Below, piece after piece: positions 1-10,591 of a stretch of DNA of 64,000 nt. The first letter of the stretch is position 1, and every line of letters starts with the position of its first letter. The translations under genes and the position numbers were made by a program. Source of the DNA: Hyperoplus lanceolatus (Eukaryota > Chordata > Actinopteri > Uranoscopiformes > Ammodytidae); assembly GCA_026929865.2 (NCBI GenBank), contig CM049405.1:24254001-24318000 (forward strand), written 5' to 3'. The notes beneath the pieces are model-generated. The model was given only the letters and a program-made list of their open reading frames with translations, had not been told where the DNA came from and made no database searches.

Positions 1-424
1 ACATCTAAAGACAATCAACTCACACCTGAAGACAATTAGTCATTAGTTCTCAGTCACAGACTGAGATTTTGAAAAGACAGGGGGTCTCTTATTGCAAGAG
101 TACAACTAGATTCCTTTTGTAATTAATATTATTTCCAATCCTGCTACCGAGGATTAAAAGTGATTTCAGTCAAATAAAAAGTTTTTTTTAGAAGGTAAAA
201 TGGACTGGGTGTATAAACAACTATATGCCCTTATCACATAGGCTATGTGTCATGCATGATCACTTTAAACACTGCAATCGCGATTGTGATTATATTTAAT
301 TTAAAAAAAGTTAATTCAATATTCCGAGTGGGGGAATACATCCTGTAGTTATTTGACCAAATGTATTTGCTGATCTTGTCCCCAAATAACTCTCACTCCT
401 AACCCTGTATTTGACCGTAAAGTG
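1..424. other. AT-rich DNA, no gene seen
   Basis: No coding signal, RNA gene or clear repeat boundary is visible. The sequence is AT-rich with short A and T runs and ends where the TTAA-flanked element begins. Confidence 0.6.
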
Positions 425-540
425 TTAAGCCGGGAACACACCGCATTGGCCGCGTGAACGCAGGAGGCTCGCCGCTTGGTCATTTTGGGCCATATATTCC
501 TGACGCCGACGCCGAGATCAGACCCGTCACACTTACGGTG

Positions 541-560
541 CAACAACAACAACAACAACA
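541..560 (+). repeat. (CAA)n microsatellite
   Basis: Twenty bases of uninterrupted CAA repeat inside the TTAA-flanked element. It creates apparent polyglutamine or polycysteine in translation, with no sign of a real protein. Confidence 0.9.
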
Positions 561-1078
561 TGGTCCAGCTGTGCCAAAAAATACAGATGTAGGTACACTG
601 TGTACAGCGGCAGTCATGTCACAAATATCATCAAAACAGCATGAAGACGCACCCCGATCGAAAATACACACATATTAATAGTAATTCAGCAACATACTAA
701 ACACAATAACAACAGTAGTGTGTGCTCAACTGCAAAAATAAAGGCAGACATCAGCCTACCTGAAAGTGAAAGTGTGCCGGCTGACGGAGGACAACACCGG
801 TGCTTCGCTGTACTATATTGGAATTCCACACCACTGCCGTCAACTTTGGGTTCATATTATCCTCAGGAACAGCACACAGCTGGGTGAGTTTCACTATGCT
901 AACCGGCGCTGCCTTGGCTAAAGTACAACCAACAGCTAAACAGATGCAAAATACACATATTTGCAGAATGTATTGGAAGCCCAATGTCCTCACTCCACAC
1001 GCCCACCTCGTCTTGCAGACCACCGGGTCTGCAATCTCAACGCTGATTGGCTGTGGAGGTACGGCGCCCGGCGGCGCT

Positions 1079-1112
1079 GCAGAAAAAGATGAAAATTTTC
1101 ATCTTTTTCTGC
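1079..1112. repeat. 34-bp perfect palindrome
   Basis: Bases 1079-1095 and 1096-1112 are exact reverse complements with no spacer (centre AAAATTTT). GC-rich sequence flanks it: GGCGCT on the left and GGCGCC on the right nearly extend the palindrome. It sits inside the TTAA element and could extrude as a cruciform. Confidence 0.95.
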
Positions 1113-1350
1113 GGCGCCGTGTTCGCCGCACAAGCCTTCGATTCACGCTCCTTTGATGACGCAATTTCTACGCGCCGCAAATGGCCGCGCTCCCGATTCA
1201 CGCCTCAAGAGAGGCGCGGCCACGTGCCGCGCAAGAGCCCGCCGCCGGCCGCTGGACGCCGTTTATTGGGTGGACGTGCGGCCACGCGCTAGTACATTGA
1301 CTTTGTATGTAATCTCGCCGCGCGGCCAGTGCGGTGTGTTCCCAGCTTAA

Positions 1351-2461
1351 AGGTTGCGCGTGACAGCCTGGTTCTCCAGGCGAGGCTGCTATGTAAAAGT
1401 TTCAGAAAAAAGTGCCTCACAGCCGGACACAGGTCGCGACTAATGCCGCTCCTCCTGCGTCGTTTTTGGTGCTGAAGAGAGTGTGACAGTGTTCACGTCA
1501 TTTTGCTTGAGCCAACCCCTTAAGAAGAGCGATAATATCAAACCTGTTTCATAATGTCGGAACGTCAAGACGGGAAGAAGACTGTCAAATCGCGTGAAAA
1601 GTTGTGTAGTGTAAGCCCAGCATTAGTGAACAATTACAAACAGCAACTGGCAATATGGTGCTCTCTAGCAGTGCTCATTCACAACTCCCCTTAATGGCTT
1701 GTTCACCTCTTCATTTTCCGTAATTCACGAGTCTCCACGGCTAAACCTTCCTCCTGATTCACTAAAAAATATCAATCAATCAATCACATTGAAGCAATTG
1801 TTCCCAAAACACAACCAGCAGACACAAAAGAATGCCAAAACAGTTATTTACGACAGTTGGAATATGGACAATTGGCCAAGTGAGAAAAAAGCAACTCTGA
1901 ATCGTCTGTTTTCAGAATCCCAATTAACTAAAATGCCAAGCAAATAAATGTATGAACACAGGCACAAATTGATCAACCAATATCCAGTATATTATGTCAA
2001 TCAAACATGAAAGGGATGTCTGATTATGTTTGGCCATCCTGTTATTTAGTGAACAAAAGCATTGTCACACAGGTCCTTGTCTCTGATTTGGCTTGTGGGG
2101 TCGATTAGTTTCACTGCTGTCCTTCTGTCCTTCTCTCTCCGGGGGTTTGGCTGCAACCTTGAGCCACTTTGGAGAGTTGTAAAGACTTTGTCTGTCACCT
2201 TCAAAAATCCACCTCCAACAGCAGATACTATATATGAGGCATACCCTTAGTCCGCCTTACTGCACACAGGCCCAAGGGAAGAAATAACAAGCTGGGGAGT
2301 TGTTAGGTAAGGTAGGACTGATGTATTTCTGTGAGGTCTGTGAGGGTGTGCAGGTCATTCTGGCCCAGCACCACTGTTATTGATTACTATCTTTGTGTTG
2401 CATAGGTACAGGGCTCAAGCACAGCCACACACACACGGGTTGGATACCATTATATACAGCA
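1351..2461. other. Unassigned DNA, no gene supported
   Basis: Some short open frames exist, for example 1554-1697 and 1699-1947. They have no recognisable domain, and no repeat boundary was found. Confidence 0.5.
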
Positions 2462-3349
2462 GCGAGTTGCAGAGGTGGGGGTAAGTCACTAATGTGCAAG
2501 TCACAAGCAAGTCTCAAGTCATAACCTTCAAGTCTCAAGCAAGTCCAAGCCACTGTGGTGAGAATCAAGCAAGTCACAATTCAAGTCATTGCTCAGGTCA
2601 AGCAAGTCACAAGTCAAGTCATACAAAAATCATATGATCTAACCCAGTTTCTACATTTAAAAGACCTGCATTTCACGGTTCTCTTCTTCATACCGTCATC
2701 GACAACATCTTCCTTGAACTACAATTGAATTATTCTTGGTCTGACTGAGGGGTCTTCAACTGAAATTGAAATGGGTCCAGTTGACAACATTTTCTTATAG
2801 CAATGGTCTGAATCTCATAATGTCTGCATCCAATAGCGACCCCTTATATATCACATATGATCAACACCGCACATTTCCTTTTCTTTCAACCACATTTAGG
2901 CTACTTTCAATTTTCAAGTAGCTTACTTTTAACATTGAAAACAAGAAAGGCAAATAGTAACAGATAGCCTACTTACACAAAACAGACACTTAATGCCCAT
3001 AATGCATTTAGAATAAAACAGGGCAAGGATCTGCGCTATGGCAAACATATCATATCACCTTTTATTTTATGACAGTATAACATTTTGATTTTTGATTTTC
3101 ATTTCATTTAACTTTTATTTATCCTCGAGAGACCAATTGAGGGGTGACCCTCATTTTCAATGACGTCGAGTTCAAACAAATTCCAAGGAAAAACAACAAT
3201 GCATACACAATATTAAATGCAAATACATCAAATACACACCAACAGGTGAAGAGAAGAAAAAAACAAAAAAAAACAATTGAAACCTTTACATAGTGGTGAA
3301 GAGTGGCAGCAATTAAAATGAAATTAAATGGGTGAAAGTACAATATAGC

Positions 3350-6234
3350 CTAATTAAAACAGTTACAGGTAGAGTTTGGCAGATTTAAGATAGTTTGTTT
3401 AAATTGATTAAAGGATATGAAGGTATTTAGTTTAATTTGTTGCTGTAAGTTGTTCCAGGAGTCAGGGGCACTGAAGCTAAAAGCTGTCTTTCCCAGCTCA
3501 GACCGGGCTTGTGGGACATAAAGCATGAGCATGTCAGTGGAGCGGGTCTGATAAAGCCCATCTGAAATTTGCAACATTTCTGTTAAATAACGAGGAAGCT
3601 TCCCGGTCAAGGCTTTGTAAATAAAAATATGCCAATGTGCATCACGTCTCTCTTTAAGGGAGTACCACCCAACCTTTTCATATAAAAGACAATGGTGTGT
3701 GTCATAAGCATCTCCTGTGATGAACCTTAAAGCAGAGTGAAAAACAGAGTCTAGGAGTTTAAGATATGAATGAGATGCATGCCAGTAAACCACATAACCG
3801 TAATCAAGGACAGACATAAAAACTGCCTCAATAATCCTTTTCCTACTAAATAAAGGGAAGGTGGTTTTTTTCCTATAAAAATAGCCAATTTTTTGTCGTA
3901 GTCGACAAACAAGATTTTTTTATATGGAAATTAAAAGTGAGTTTATCACCTAACCAGAAGCCGAGATATTTGTACTCTGTGACTCTTTCAATTAAAAATC
4001 CATTCTTTGTAAAAACATTAAAATCATTCAAATTTGTAGTTCTTGCTCTGGAGAAACACATATATTTGGTTTTGTCTGTATTTAGAACAAGCCTGAGGTC
4101 CACTAGACAGTCCTGCGGAGTATTAAAAGAGCTTTGTAGGTTCTCAATAGATTGGTGCACCGAATCGGAAATGCAATACAGTACTGTGTCGTCAGCGTAT
4201 AGATGGGCGTGACAGTTTTTTAGCGATGAAACAATGTTATTTATATAAATTGTGAAAAGAACTGGACCTAAAATTGAGCCCTGTGAGACACCATTTATAA
4301 CAGTTAATAATTCAGATTGGTATCTTCCCAGTTTAACTGACTGCTGTCTATCAGAGAGATACTCCCTAAACCAGCTACATGCAGACTGATCAAGGCCAAT
4401 GTCATGAAGCCTCTGTAAAAGCAAATGGTGGTCAACAGTATCAAAGGCCTTTGAAAGAACAATAAAAAGTGCTGCACAGTGCTTTTTCTTGTCTAATGCT
4501 GCAACAATGTTGTCTACAACCAAAGTCACAGCAGAGACAGTACTATGGCCTGCCCTAAAACCAGATTGGAATGGGCTCAAAATGGAAGCACTCGTTAGAA
4601 ATGTTTTTAACTGATTATTAATAAGTGATTCTAGAATTTTTGCCAGGCATGGGAGTTTGGAAATTGGCCTGTAGTTATTAAGATTATTTTTGTCACCACC
4701 TTTATGTAAAGGAATTACATAAGCTATTTTCCAAATTTTAGGAACTATTCCAGAGGAGATGGAAAGATTAAAAATATGGGTAATTTGTTTTGATATTATA
4801 TGTGTCGAAAGCTTGATTGCAAACGGATCCAAATTGTCCTCTCCCATGTACTTCTTGGGGTTGATGGCGAGGAGCGCATCTACAACAACACTTGTGGGAA
4901 GAAGATCAAGGCTGAAAATAGGAGTTTGAGAGACAGGCGGTACGTTACTACTGGTGGTAGAAGGCGTATATCCTCCATTCTGAAAGAGTTGACCAGCAGC
5001 TACAAAATGTTTATTAAAAGCTAAGCTAATCTATTTTTGATCATTGAGAGTGTGACCATTTAATTTGATCTGAGTGGGAATTGTGCTAGAATTGTTTTTA
5101 TTATAGTTCACAGCTTTCCAAAATAGTGCAGGGTTAGAGTAGCAGTTTAAGATTAATTCAAGGTAATATTCGGATTTGGCTTTCCTGACCAAGGCTGTGC
5201 ACTTATTCCTAAATTTTCTAAAAATTGTCCAATTGGTATTATCTCCAGACCGTCTAGCTACAGACCATGCTTTATTTCCTTCGGAAAATAAAAAATAAAT
5301 CACTTGTAAACCAGGGGTTTGATCTATTTTTTACTCTATGCTTTTTAAGGGGCACATGCTTGTTTATAATTGAGGTGAAAGTATTGATGAAATAGTCTAA
5401 GGCTAACTCAACATCCAAAATTTCCGTAGTGAGTTGAATGTCACTATGACGGAGATCACTTAAAAAGGCTTGTTCATTAAAATTTTTAAAATTACGTTTA
5501 ATAATGTTTTTAGGTTGAGATCTTTTTAAATGAATACTTCTGATACAGGCCACTGGGCAGTGATCACTAATCCCAAGATCAAAAACACCAGCTGAGACTA
5601 TTTTATTTATTTTATTTGATAGGATTAAATCGATTAAAGTTGATTTTGCTGGGTTTTTTAGATTGGGGCTTGTGGGCTCAGTTATTAATTGTGTAAGATT
5701 AACGCTGCTACAGATTTCTTTGAAAGGTTCAGAGGCACCAGAAAGCCAGTCAACGTTAAAATCACCCATCACAATTACCTCTCTATTTACATACCTGGAG
5801 AGCATATGTGCTAGATCGTTTAAGGAGCTAGTTACAGCTGAAGGGGGCCTATACACACCAATTACAACAAAACAATCATTTGACGATAAAGATAATTCTA
5901 GCGCGATAAATTCAAAACAATTGGGAACAGAGACGGCATGTAAAAGTGTTACAGAATAACAGGAATTTACATAGACAGCCACTTCCCCACCCCTAGTGTT
6001 TCTGTCTATTCTGAATAAGTTATAATCATTTATTGCCACAATAGAGTCATCTGTACTCTTCTTTAACCAGGATTCAGTCAGAATCAAAACATCTGGGTCT
6101 GCCTGGGACACTAAAATCTTTACATGGTCTAATTTATTGTGCTGCAATAAACTTCTAATATTTAGATGAAGAAAACCCAAGCCGTTTCTTTATTTGAGAA
6201 TTTGTGGGGAATTTAGTTTAGAGCTAGGAAGCAT
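3350..6234 (-). pseudogene. L2-type LINE ORF2: APE endonuclease and reverse transcriptase, broken
   Basis: This encoded the protein that nicks target DNA and copies the LINE RNA. The endonuclease comes first (about 6180-5310) with LTESWL, GDFNVDW and SDHCPV, the usual catalytic blocks of AP-like endonucleases. The reverse transcriptase follows (about 4850-3870) with FDTVDHH, GVSQGSILGP and the catalytic YADDT. The conserved C-terminal region of fish L2-group LINEs (ALRFITGD, KVGWYSL) ends at 3350. Damage seen: an in-frame TAA at 6190-6192, a frameshift near 5285, a TAG at 5031-5033 and a frameshift near 3895. The ATG at 6234 is the nearest in-frame one, but the frame stays open further upstream, so the start is uncertain. 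Assignment to the L2 rather than CR1 clade is inference from the motifs. Confidence 0.9.
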
Positions 6235-7493
6235 GGCCTGCCCCACGGGGCCACACAACACAGGTTTGTGCCTGCAGAGGGAGCCAGCCTCAGAAGCAGC
6301 AGGTGGATGGGCCGTTGGAGGTGAGAGAGGGCATTCAGGTGTGATGCCCAGAGCAGGAGGAAGGTTTGCAGCACAGATGGAAGGGGAGTATAATTCATGT
6401 TGAGCAGGACTCCGGGGGGGATCTTTTTTAATGGAGGTTCTTCTGATGGTGAAATGCTGTGGTGAATATCAGTCCAAATTAAATGCGATGTGCTGAATGA
6501 AGTTATTGGTTAGTTCCCTTACACCTTTGGTGTTTGGATGGAGGCCGTCAGATTTAAAGAGCTTGTGTCTGGTCCAAAAAGAGTCAAAGTTGCTGATGTT
6601 TGCAGAGCAGAAGGACTTCAGCCAGTCATGAAGACCCAGGAGGCGACTGAAGCGCTCTGGGCTTTTAGACAGAGTGGGGGTGGGACCGTGGGAAAATGCA
6701 GGTTTTCCCCAAACTCTGCAGGGTAATGGACAAACTCTCTAATTGGGCATAGAGTTTGCATGATTGTTTGTTAATAACATCAGTTGTCCCAATATGAAAG
6801 ATGACAGTGTGGGCTGTAGGGTGGCGGTCGATGAGGGCAGGTGATAGCTCAATGATGTCACATACCTTTCCTCCAGAAAGGCAATAGGTGAAGGCACCAG
6901 GGAGGTGAAGATATCTAATAATCGAGTCACCTATGACCAGGATCTCTGGCTCCTCATTCATACAGCTCCCTCTGTAGAGTGACAGCTTGGATGTGAGTGA
7001 CAGCATGGATGTGAGGGGCGGGGCATAGCTGCGAGAGTGAGCCGCACCTGTACAGGATACGTCATCGCCAGCTGCAGCGATCTCGGGGATATCAATTTGT
7101 AGAGGCACTGATGGATGAGCAGCACGGGACTCACGTCTGAATGGAGCTGGTGGACGGCGGCGATCCTGGCGTTTACCCTGGGGAGTGGACTGGGAACTTG
7201 AACGCAAACGCCTTTGAGTCAATGTGGAGCGGGTTGGGACTGGCGACTCGGAGCGGGAGAAAGCAGCCCCAGCTAGCTCTTCCAGCGGAGCAAAACGGTT
7301 GTGCATCAGCACAGGATCTGGCGAGAGTAGAGGGGGAATTTGTCTGCCCTTCTTCACGACAGCCGACCAAGAAGCGTTGGAAGGTGGAGTGGAGATCAGA
7401 GACACAGAAGCTCCACTAGCCGGCGGCTGAGAGCCTCGGAGCGGAAAAAGCTCCAGTGCGGCTATCCGGGAGACCAGAGAGGACTGCCGCTGG

Positions 7494-8681
7494 CAGTGTT
7501 AATTTCGTAGACTAAGACTATGACGAAAAATGTTCGTCTACGAACCTTTTTCACGGACGTAAACTAAAAAAAAACTAAATAAAAAGGCAGATGTGATGAC
7601 GAAGACTGAGACTAATTTAACTGACACTATAGTCTACGAATGGGAACTAGACGAAACTGTTAGGGCGGGACGAATGGAGAAGAGATCCAATCAGAACTAC
7701 TCTTTTTGTGGGACAAGTTGGGAAGAAATCCAATCAGTGTAAAGCAGCGAATACAACCCTGTATCGACGGGAGACTGCGCAGGTGTGAGCGGGTGGAGTG
7801 AGCCGACGTGCAGAAAAACTGTGGTATGATGGACAAAAATGATAGTCAGGGATATCCTGCCCGTTAACATTGTCTAGGGGAACGGCTAAGTTCCGCGATC
7901 TGTTTGTAGTAGGCTCTGTCTCGAGCTTGAATGCACAGAGCCATGTGAAACTGCCGCCTCCGTCCGTTAGTTTCTGTTTTTAAGTTACAATCAACTCCGA
8001 CGCATGGACAGCGTTCAATTAAAACCTCTAATTGTATTACCTAAAAGGCTTTGATGCAAAAGAAGTCCAAACACACACAGCGGCAGCAGTGTTGCTTAAA
8101 GGAAGGCGCAGTTGCTCAATTTTATCCGCACCTCAACTGCGTGCTGCTGCTGCCCAGGGGCGGCCTTAAGAATCTCGGGGCCCGTTTCAAGACCTAGTGT
8201 GGGGCCCCCCACTTTTTTAAAATATTTTCTTTATTTAATTTTTTTTATAAATAATGCTTATGCATGCTCCCCGCAAAAAGAAAAAAGATTGTGGAATCCA
8301 GTTGGTTCATAGACAGATCATGAGATAATGGACCCCCGGGCACAGGCTCTTAAAGCCCCCCCTGCCCCCTATCCAGTCAGGTACACTGATTTTAAGTGAG
8401 ATTATTACTAATGAAATAGAATACATGTTTTGTATTACAACCATTAAATCTGTGTCTGTATTGCATATTCAAAACTTAATACCATTCAATGAAGAAAAAC
8501 ACTTAGTCGACGAAGTCCGCTGTAGATTTAGTCAAACTAAAATCTGCTTATATTTAGTAGACTAGACTAGACTAAGACTAAAAGATTTTAGATGACTAGA
8601 ATAGGACTAAGACTAAATGGTGTGATATTCAAAAGACTAAGACTAAGACTAAATCAGAATTTGCTGCCAAAATTAACACTG
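7494..8681. mobile_element. hAT transposon inside LINE ORF1
   Basis: Ends read CAGTGTTAATTT in inverted orientation, and the exact 8-bp duplication gccgctgg flanks them (7486-7493 and 8682-8689). Subterminal degenerate GACTAAGACTA repeats are dense at both sides. There is no transposase, so at 1188 bp it is probably non-autonomous. It disrupts LINE ORF1 and is therefore younger than the LINE. Confidence 0.92.
8155..8364. mobile_element. Candidate small element nested in the inner hAT
   Basis: Ends CAGGGGCGGCCTTAAG and (reverse complement) CAGGGGGGGCTTTAAG match at about 17 of 21 bases. Purine-rich GGGGCCC blocks lie just inside. No clear target duplication was found, so the boundaries are provisional; it may instead be internal hAT sequence. 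Confidence 0.45.
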
Positions 8682-9848
8682 GCCGCTGGAAGACATTGTG
8701 AATGAGGCTCTCGATAGAAATAAGCTCAGCCTTCAAGATGGAAAGCTCTGGGTCTACCTGGGTGAGTGGTGACATTTTTAAAGAAAAGAAAATAACTCTG
8801 TTTGGCTAGCACTACCAGGGTCAGTATTTGCTAGCATGGATCATCAGCTTTCACCACTGCGTACCCGAGCGGGACGCACTCTGAGGCGGTCACGGGACGC
8901 TGGACTCACCGCTGAAAGTTCAACTGCTAAAATTAGCCGCGATAGCTGTCCATTACGACCAGGATTACTTCCAAGTGTGAATTAAGCATCAGAGTCAAAA
9001 CTGTCCGGTTAGATTCTCTCAAAACGTCGGAAAAAACACTTTTTTGTCATTTTAGTATAACAAAAGAAAGACGTGAGCGTTAATTAACCGTTGGTTGGAG
9101 TTGAGATAAATTTATCCCGATTAATTTATTCTTCATACTGGGGGGCGAACTGTCATAACTGGCAGTTTGCTGTGCTGTCGGAGCGGGGGCGGCGGCTGTG
9201 AGCTGTCGGAAGGAGCCGGTGAACGTGGAAGGTTGAACTGCATCATATTCATAACCGCTGTTTTGTCTCACAGAGATGCTTTTATAAAGCCTACAGTCCG
9301 TGGAGGTAGGGCGCTCGATAAGGAAGTGTGCGTTATCAAGGCAGCAGTGCTGCAGGAAACACCTGTTACTTTCGTTTTCTTTTACAAGACTTCCTGGGGC
9401 CGTTACAACGTGAAAAGGGAAGGGAAGAAGGCACTACCTATTTACTGTGATTGGGTTATAAGCGTGTGGGAGGCTCACGTGAATTATTCTTGGTCTAGCC
9501 CATGGACATATAAAGAAAGGTCAAGCCGCCTCCATGACTGCTGCTCCTGTGTTGACCTGCTGACGCTGTTTGTCTGTGCAGCGCACTGCATGCATTGCAC
9601 TGTAAAATCACCCGATCATGTTTCAAAATAAAACATATTTTCCAACGTAATCTAACATTTAAAAATTCAAGTAATTTCGAGTCATCTGTCCCAAGTCTAA
9701 GTCAAGTCTCAAGTCATGAAGACCAAGTCAAAGTCAAGTCGAGTCTTTTATCAGTGTTAGTCAAGCAAGTCTCAAGTCCTCAAATTTGCGACTCGAGTCT
9801 GACTCGAGTCAAGTCATGTGACTCTTGTCCCCCATGTCTGGCGAGTTG

Positions 9849-10235
9849 TCCCATGGCATCAATGTATATCATTGTTCTGAATGGCCACACACACAGGAGA
9901 CAAGCCTGATCCCCCCATGAAATCCAATGCTTGTTACCTGTGTTCATATTACAATTTCTCCCAGCAAAAGTTCACAAACGTTGTTTGAAAAAAAAAAAGC
10001 AGAGCTACAACTAATTATTTCTCAAATTGCATTTGTTGACTTTGCTCTATGATATAATATGTGTTAGTAGAAAATATATTTTGTCTGAAAAGTGCTCCAT
10101 CTTTGAGCTGGAAACAAGTCTAGAGTCATGTTGGCCAGATACTGTATCTGTACTTTTTTTATGGCAATCCATCTCAAAGTTGCTGTTGAACACTCTGCAA
10201 TCAGCCACACTGCTGCAGTTGGCTATTGCATTGGT
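9849..10235. other. No gene or repeat recognised
   Basis: AT-rich spacer between the hAT target duplication and the SINE target duplication. Confidence 0.5.
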
Positions 10236-10250
10236 CACATTTACAGAACT

Positions 10251-10430
10251 TTTTAAGATATTCTTTTTTTGGCATTTTTATGCTTTATTGACAGTGTAGA
10301 GACAGAGTTGAAATGGAGCAGAGAGGGGAGTGACATGCAGAGAACAACCGCGGGCTGGAATCGAATCCGTGTCTGCTGCCGGCCGAGGCCCATGGGGGGG
10401 ACACCCTACCAACTGAGCTAAGGGCCCCCC
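10251..10430 (-). mobile_element. tRNA-derived SINE with 15-bp target duplication
   Basis: Read on the minus strand, a tRNA-like head carries an A box (TAGCTCAGTTGGTAGGG) and a B box (GATTCGATTCC). It is followed by a tRNA-unrelated body and an AATAAAGCAT-rich end. The direct repeat cacatttacagaact flanks it exactly (10236-10250 and 10431-10445). It is related in body sequence to the SINE at 61 kb. It would have been transcribed by RNA polymerase III and moved by a partner LINE. Confidence 0.92.
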
Positions 10431-10591
10431 CACATTTACAGAACTCTTAACTGCCATTTTAGCATTACAAATTTTACTTCAAGAAACGGCTAAAGGTAAA
10501 ATGTATCCAGTTCTATTACAAAATCCTAATGGCATCTTTTTTCTCTGTATAAGACCAGTCGATAAGCACTCATCTTGGAATATACCATGGC

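Larger units (their letters stand above)
425..1350. mobile_element. Non-autonomous DNA transposon with TTAA at both ends
   Basis: The 30 bases at 425-454 match the reverse complement of 1321-1350 at 28 positions; the shared start reads TTAAGCYGGGAACACACCGC. TTAA is present at both outer ends, as expected for a piggyBac or Kolobok type target site, although the family was not identified. The inside is far richer in G+C and CpG than the flanks and shows no transposase. A 34-bp perfect palindrome lies at 1079-1112 and a short (CAA)n tract at 541-560. Only the repeats and the TTAA are directly seen; the superfamily is inference. Confidence 0.8.
6469..8775 (-). pseudogene. L2-type LINE ORF1 with SGNH-esterase domain, split by a hAT
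   Basis: The likely start is ATG at 8775; the frame runs to the hAT at 8681 and resumes in the same phase at 7493 once the hAT and one 8-bp repeat are discounted. The first part is a short helical stretch followed by a basic, Pro/Arg-rich linker. The C-terminal half has the SGNH-hydrolase hallmarks VIGDSIIR (block I, about 6950-6925) and SDGLHPN (block V, about 6555-6530). An esterase-type ORF1 is known from CR1 and fish L2 elements. One 1-base frameshift near 6690 separates the two motifs, and the frame ends at TGA 6469-6471. The uninterrupted protein would be about 370 residues. The function in retrotransposition is not established by sequence. Confidence 0.85.
3083..9053 (-). mobile_element. 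CR1/L2-group LINE, near full length, inserted in the hAT
   Basis: A minus-strand non-LTR retrotransposon with about 280 bp of 5' leader (9053-8776), ORF1, ORF2 and a short 3' tail of ATGAAA/ATCAAA-like repeats (about 3083-3120). The 9-bp repeat agtataaca occurs directly outside both ends (3074-3082 and 9054-9062) and fits a target-site duplication from target-primed reverse transcription. Without the inner hAT and its duplicated 8 bp the LINE is about 4.8 kb, a plausible full length for a fish L2-type element. Both ORFs are broken, so this copy cannot be active. Confidence 0.88.
2470..9840. mobile_element. hAT transposon with AAGTC-type subterminal repeats, host of a nested LINE
   Basis: The left end reads CAGAGGTGGGGG at 2470. 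The right end, read on the minus strand, begins CAGACATGGGGG at 9840. The 8-bp direct repeat gcgagttg flanks both ends exactly (2462-2469 and 9841-9848), which is the hAT signature. Both ends carry many degenerate AAGTC/GACTT subterminal repeats, comparable to the AAGTA repeats of Tol2-like hATs. Without its nested LINE the element is about 1.4 kb and shows no transposase, so it is probably non-autonomous. Its own DNA is 2470-3082 and 9054-9840. Confidence 0.9.

Noticed and set aside
1699-1947. 82-codon frame downstream of the TTAA element
   Set aside because: No recognisable domain, AT-rich codons and no splice or promoter context.
9167-9631. 154-codon open frame in the outer hAT
   Set aside because: No transposase motif, mixed low-complexity start, and it lies in non-coding hAT sequence near the end repeats.
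10390-10430. Functional tRNA gene
   Set aside because: A and B boxes are present, but the sequence continues into a SINE body and has a 15-bp target duplication, so it is a SINE head.
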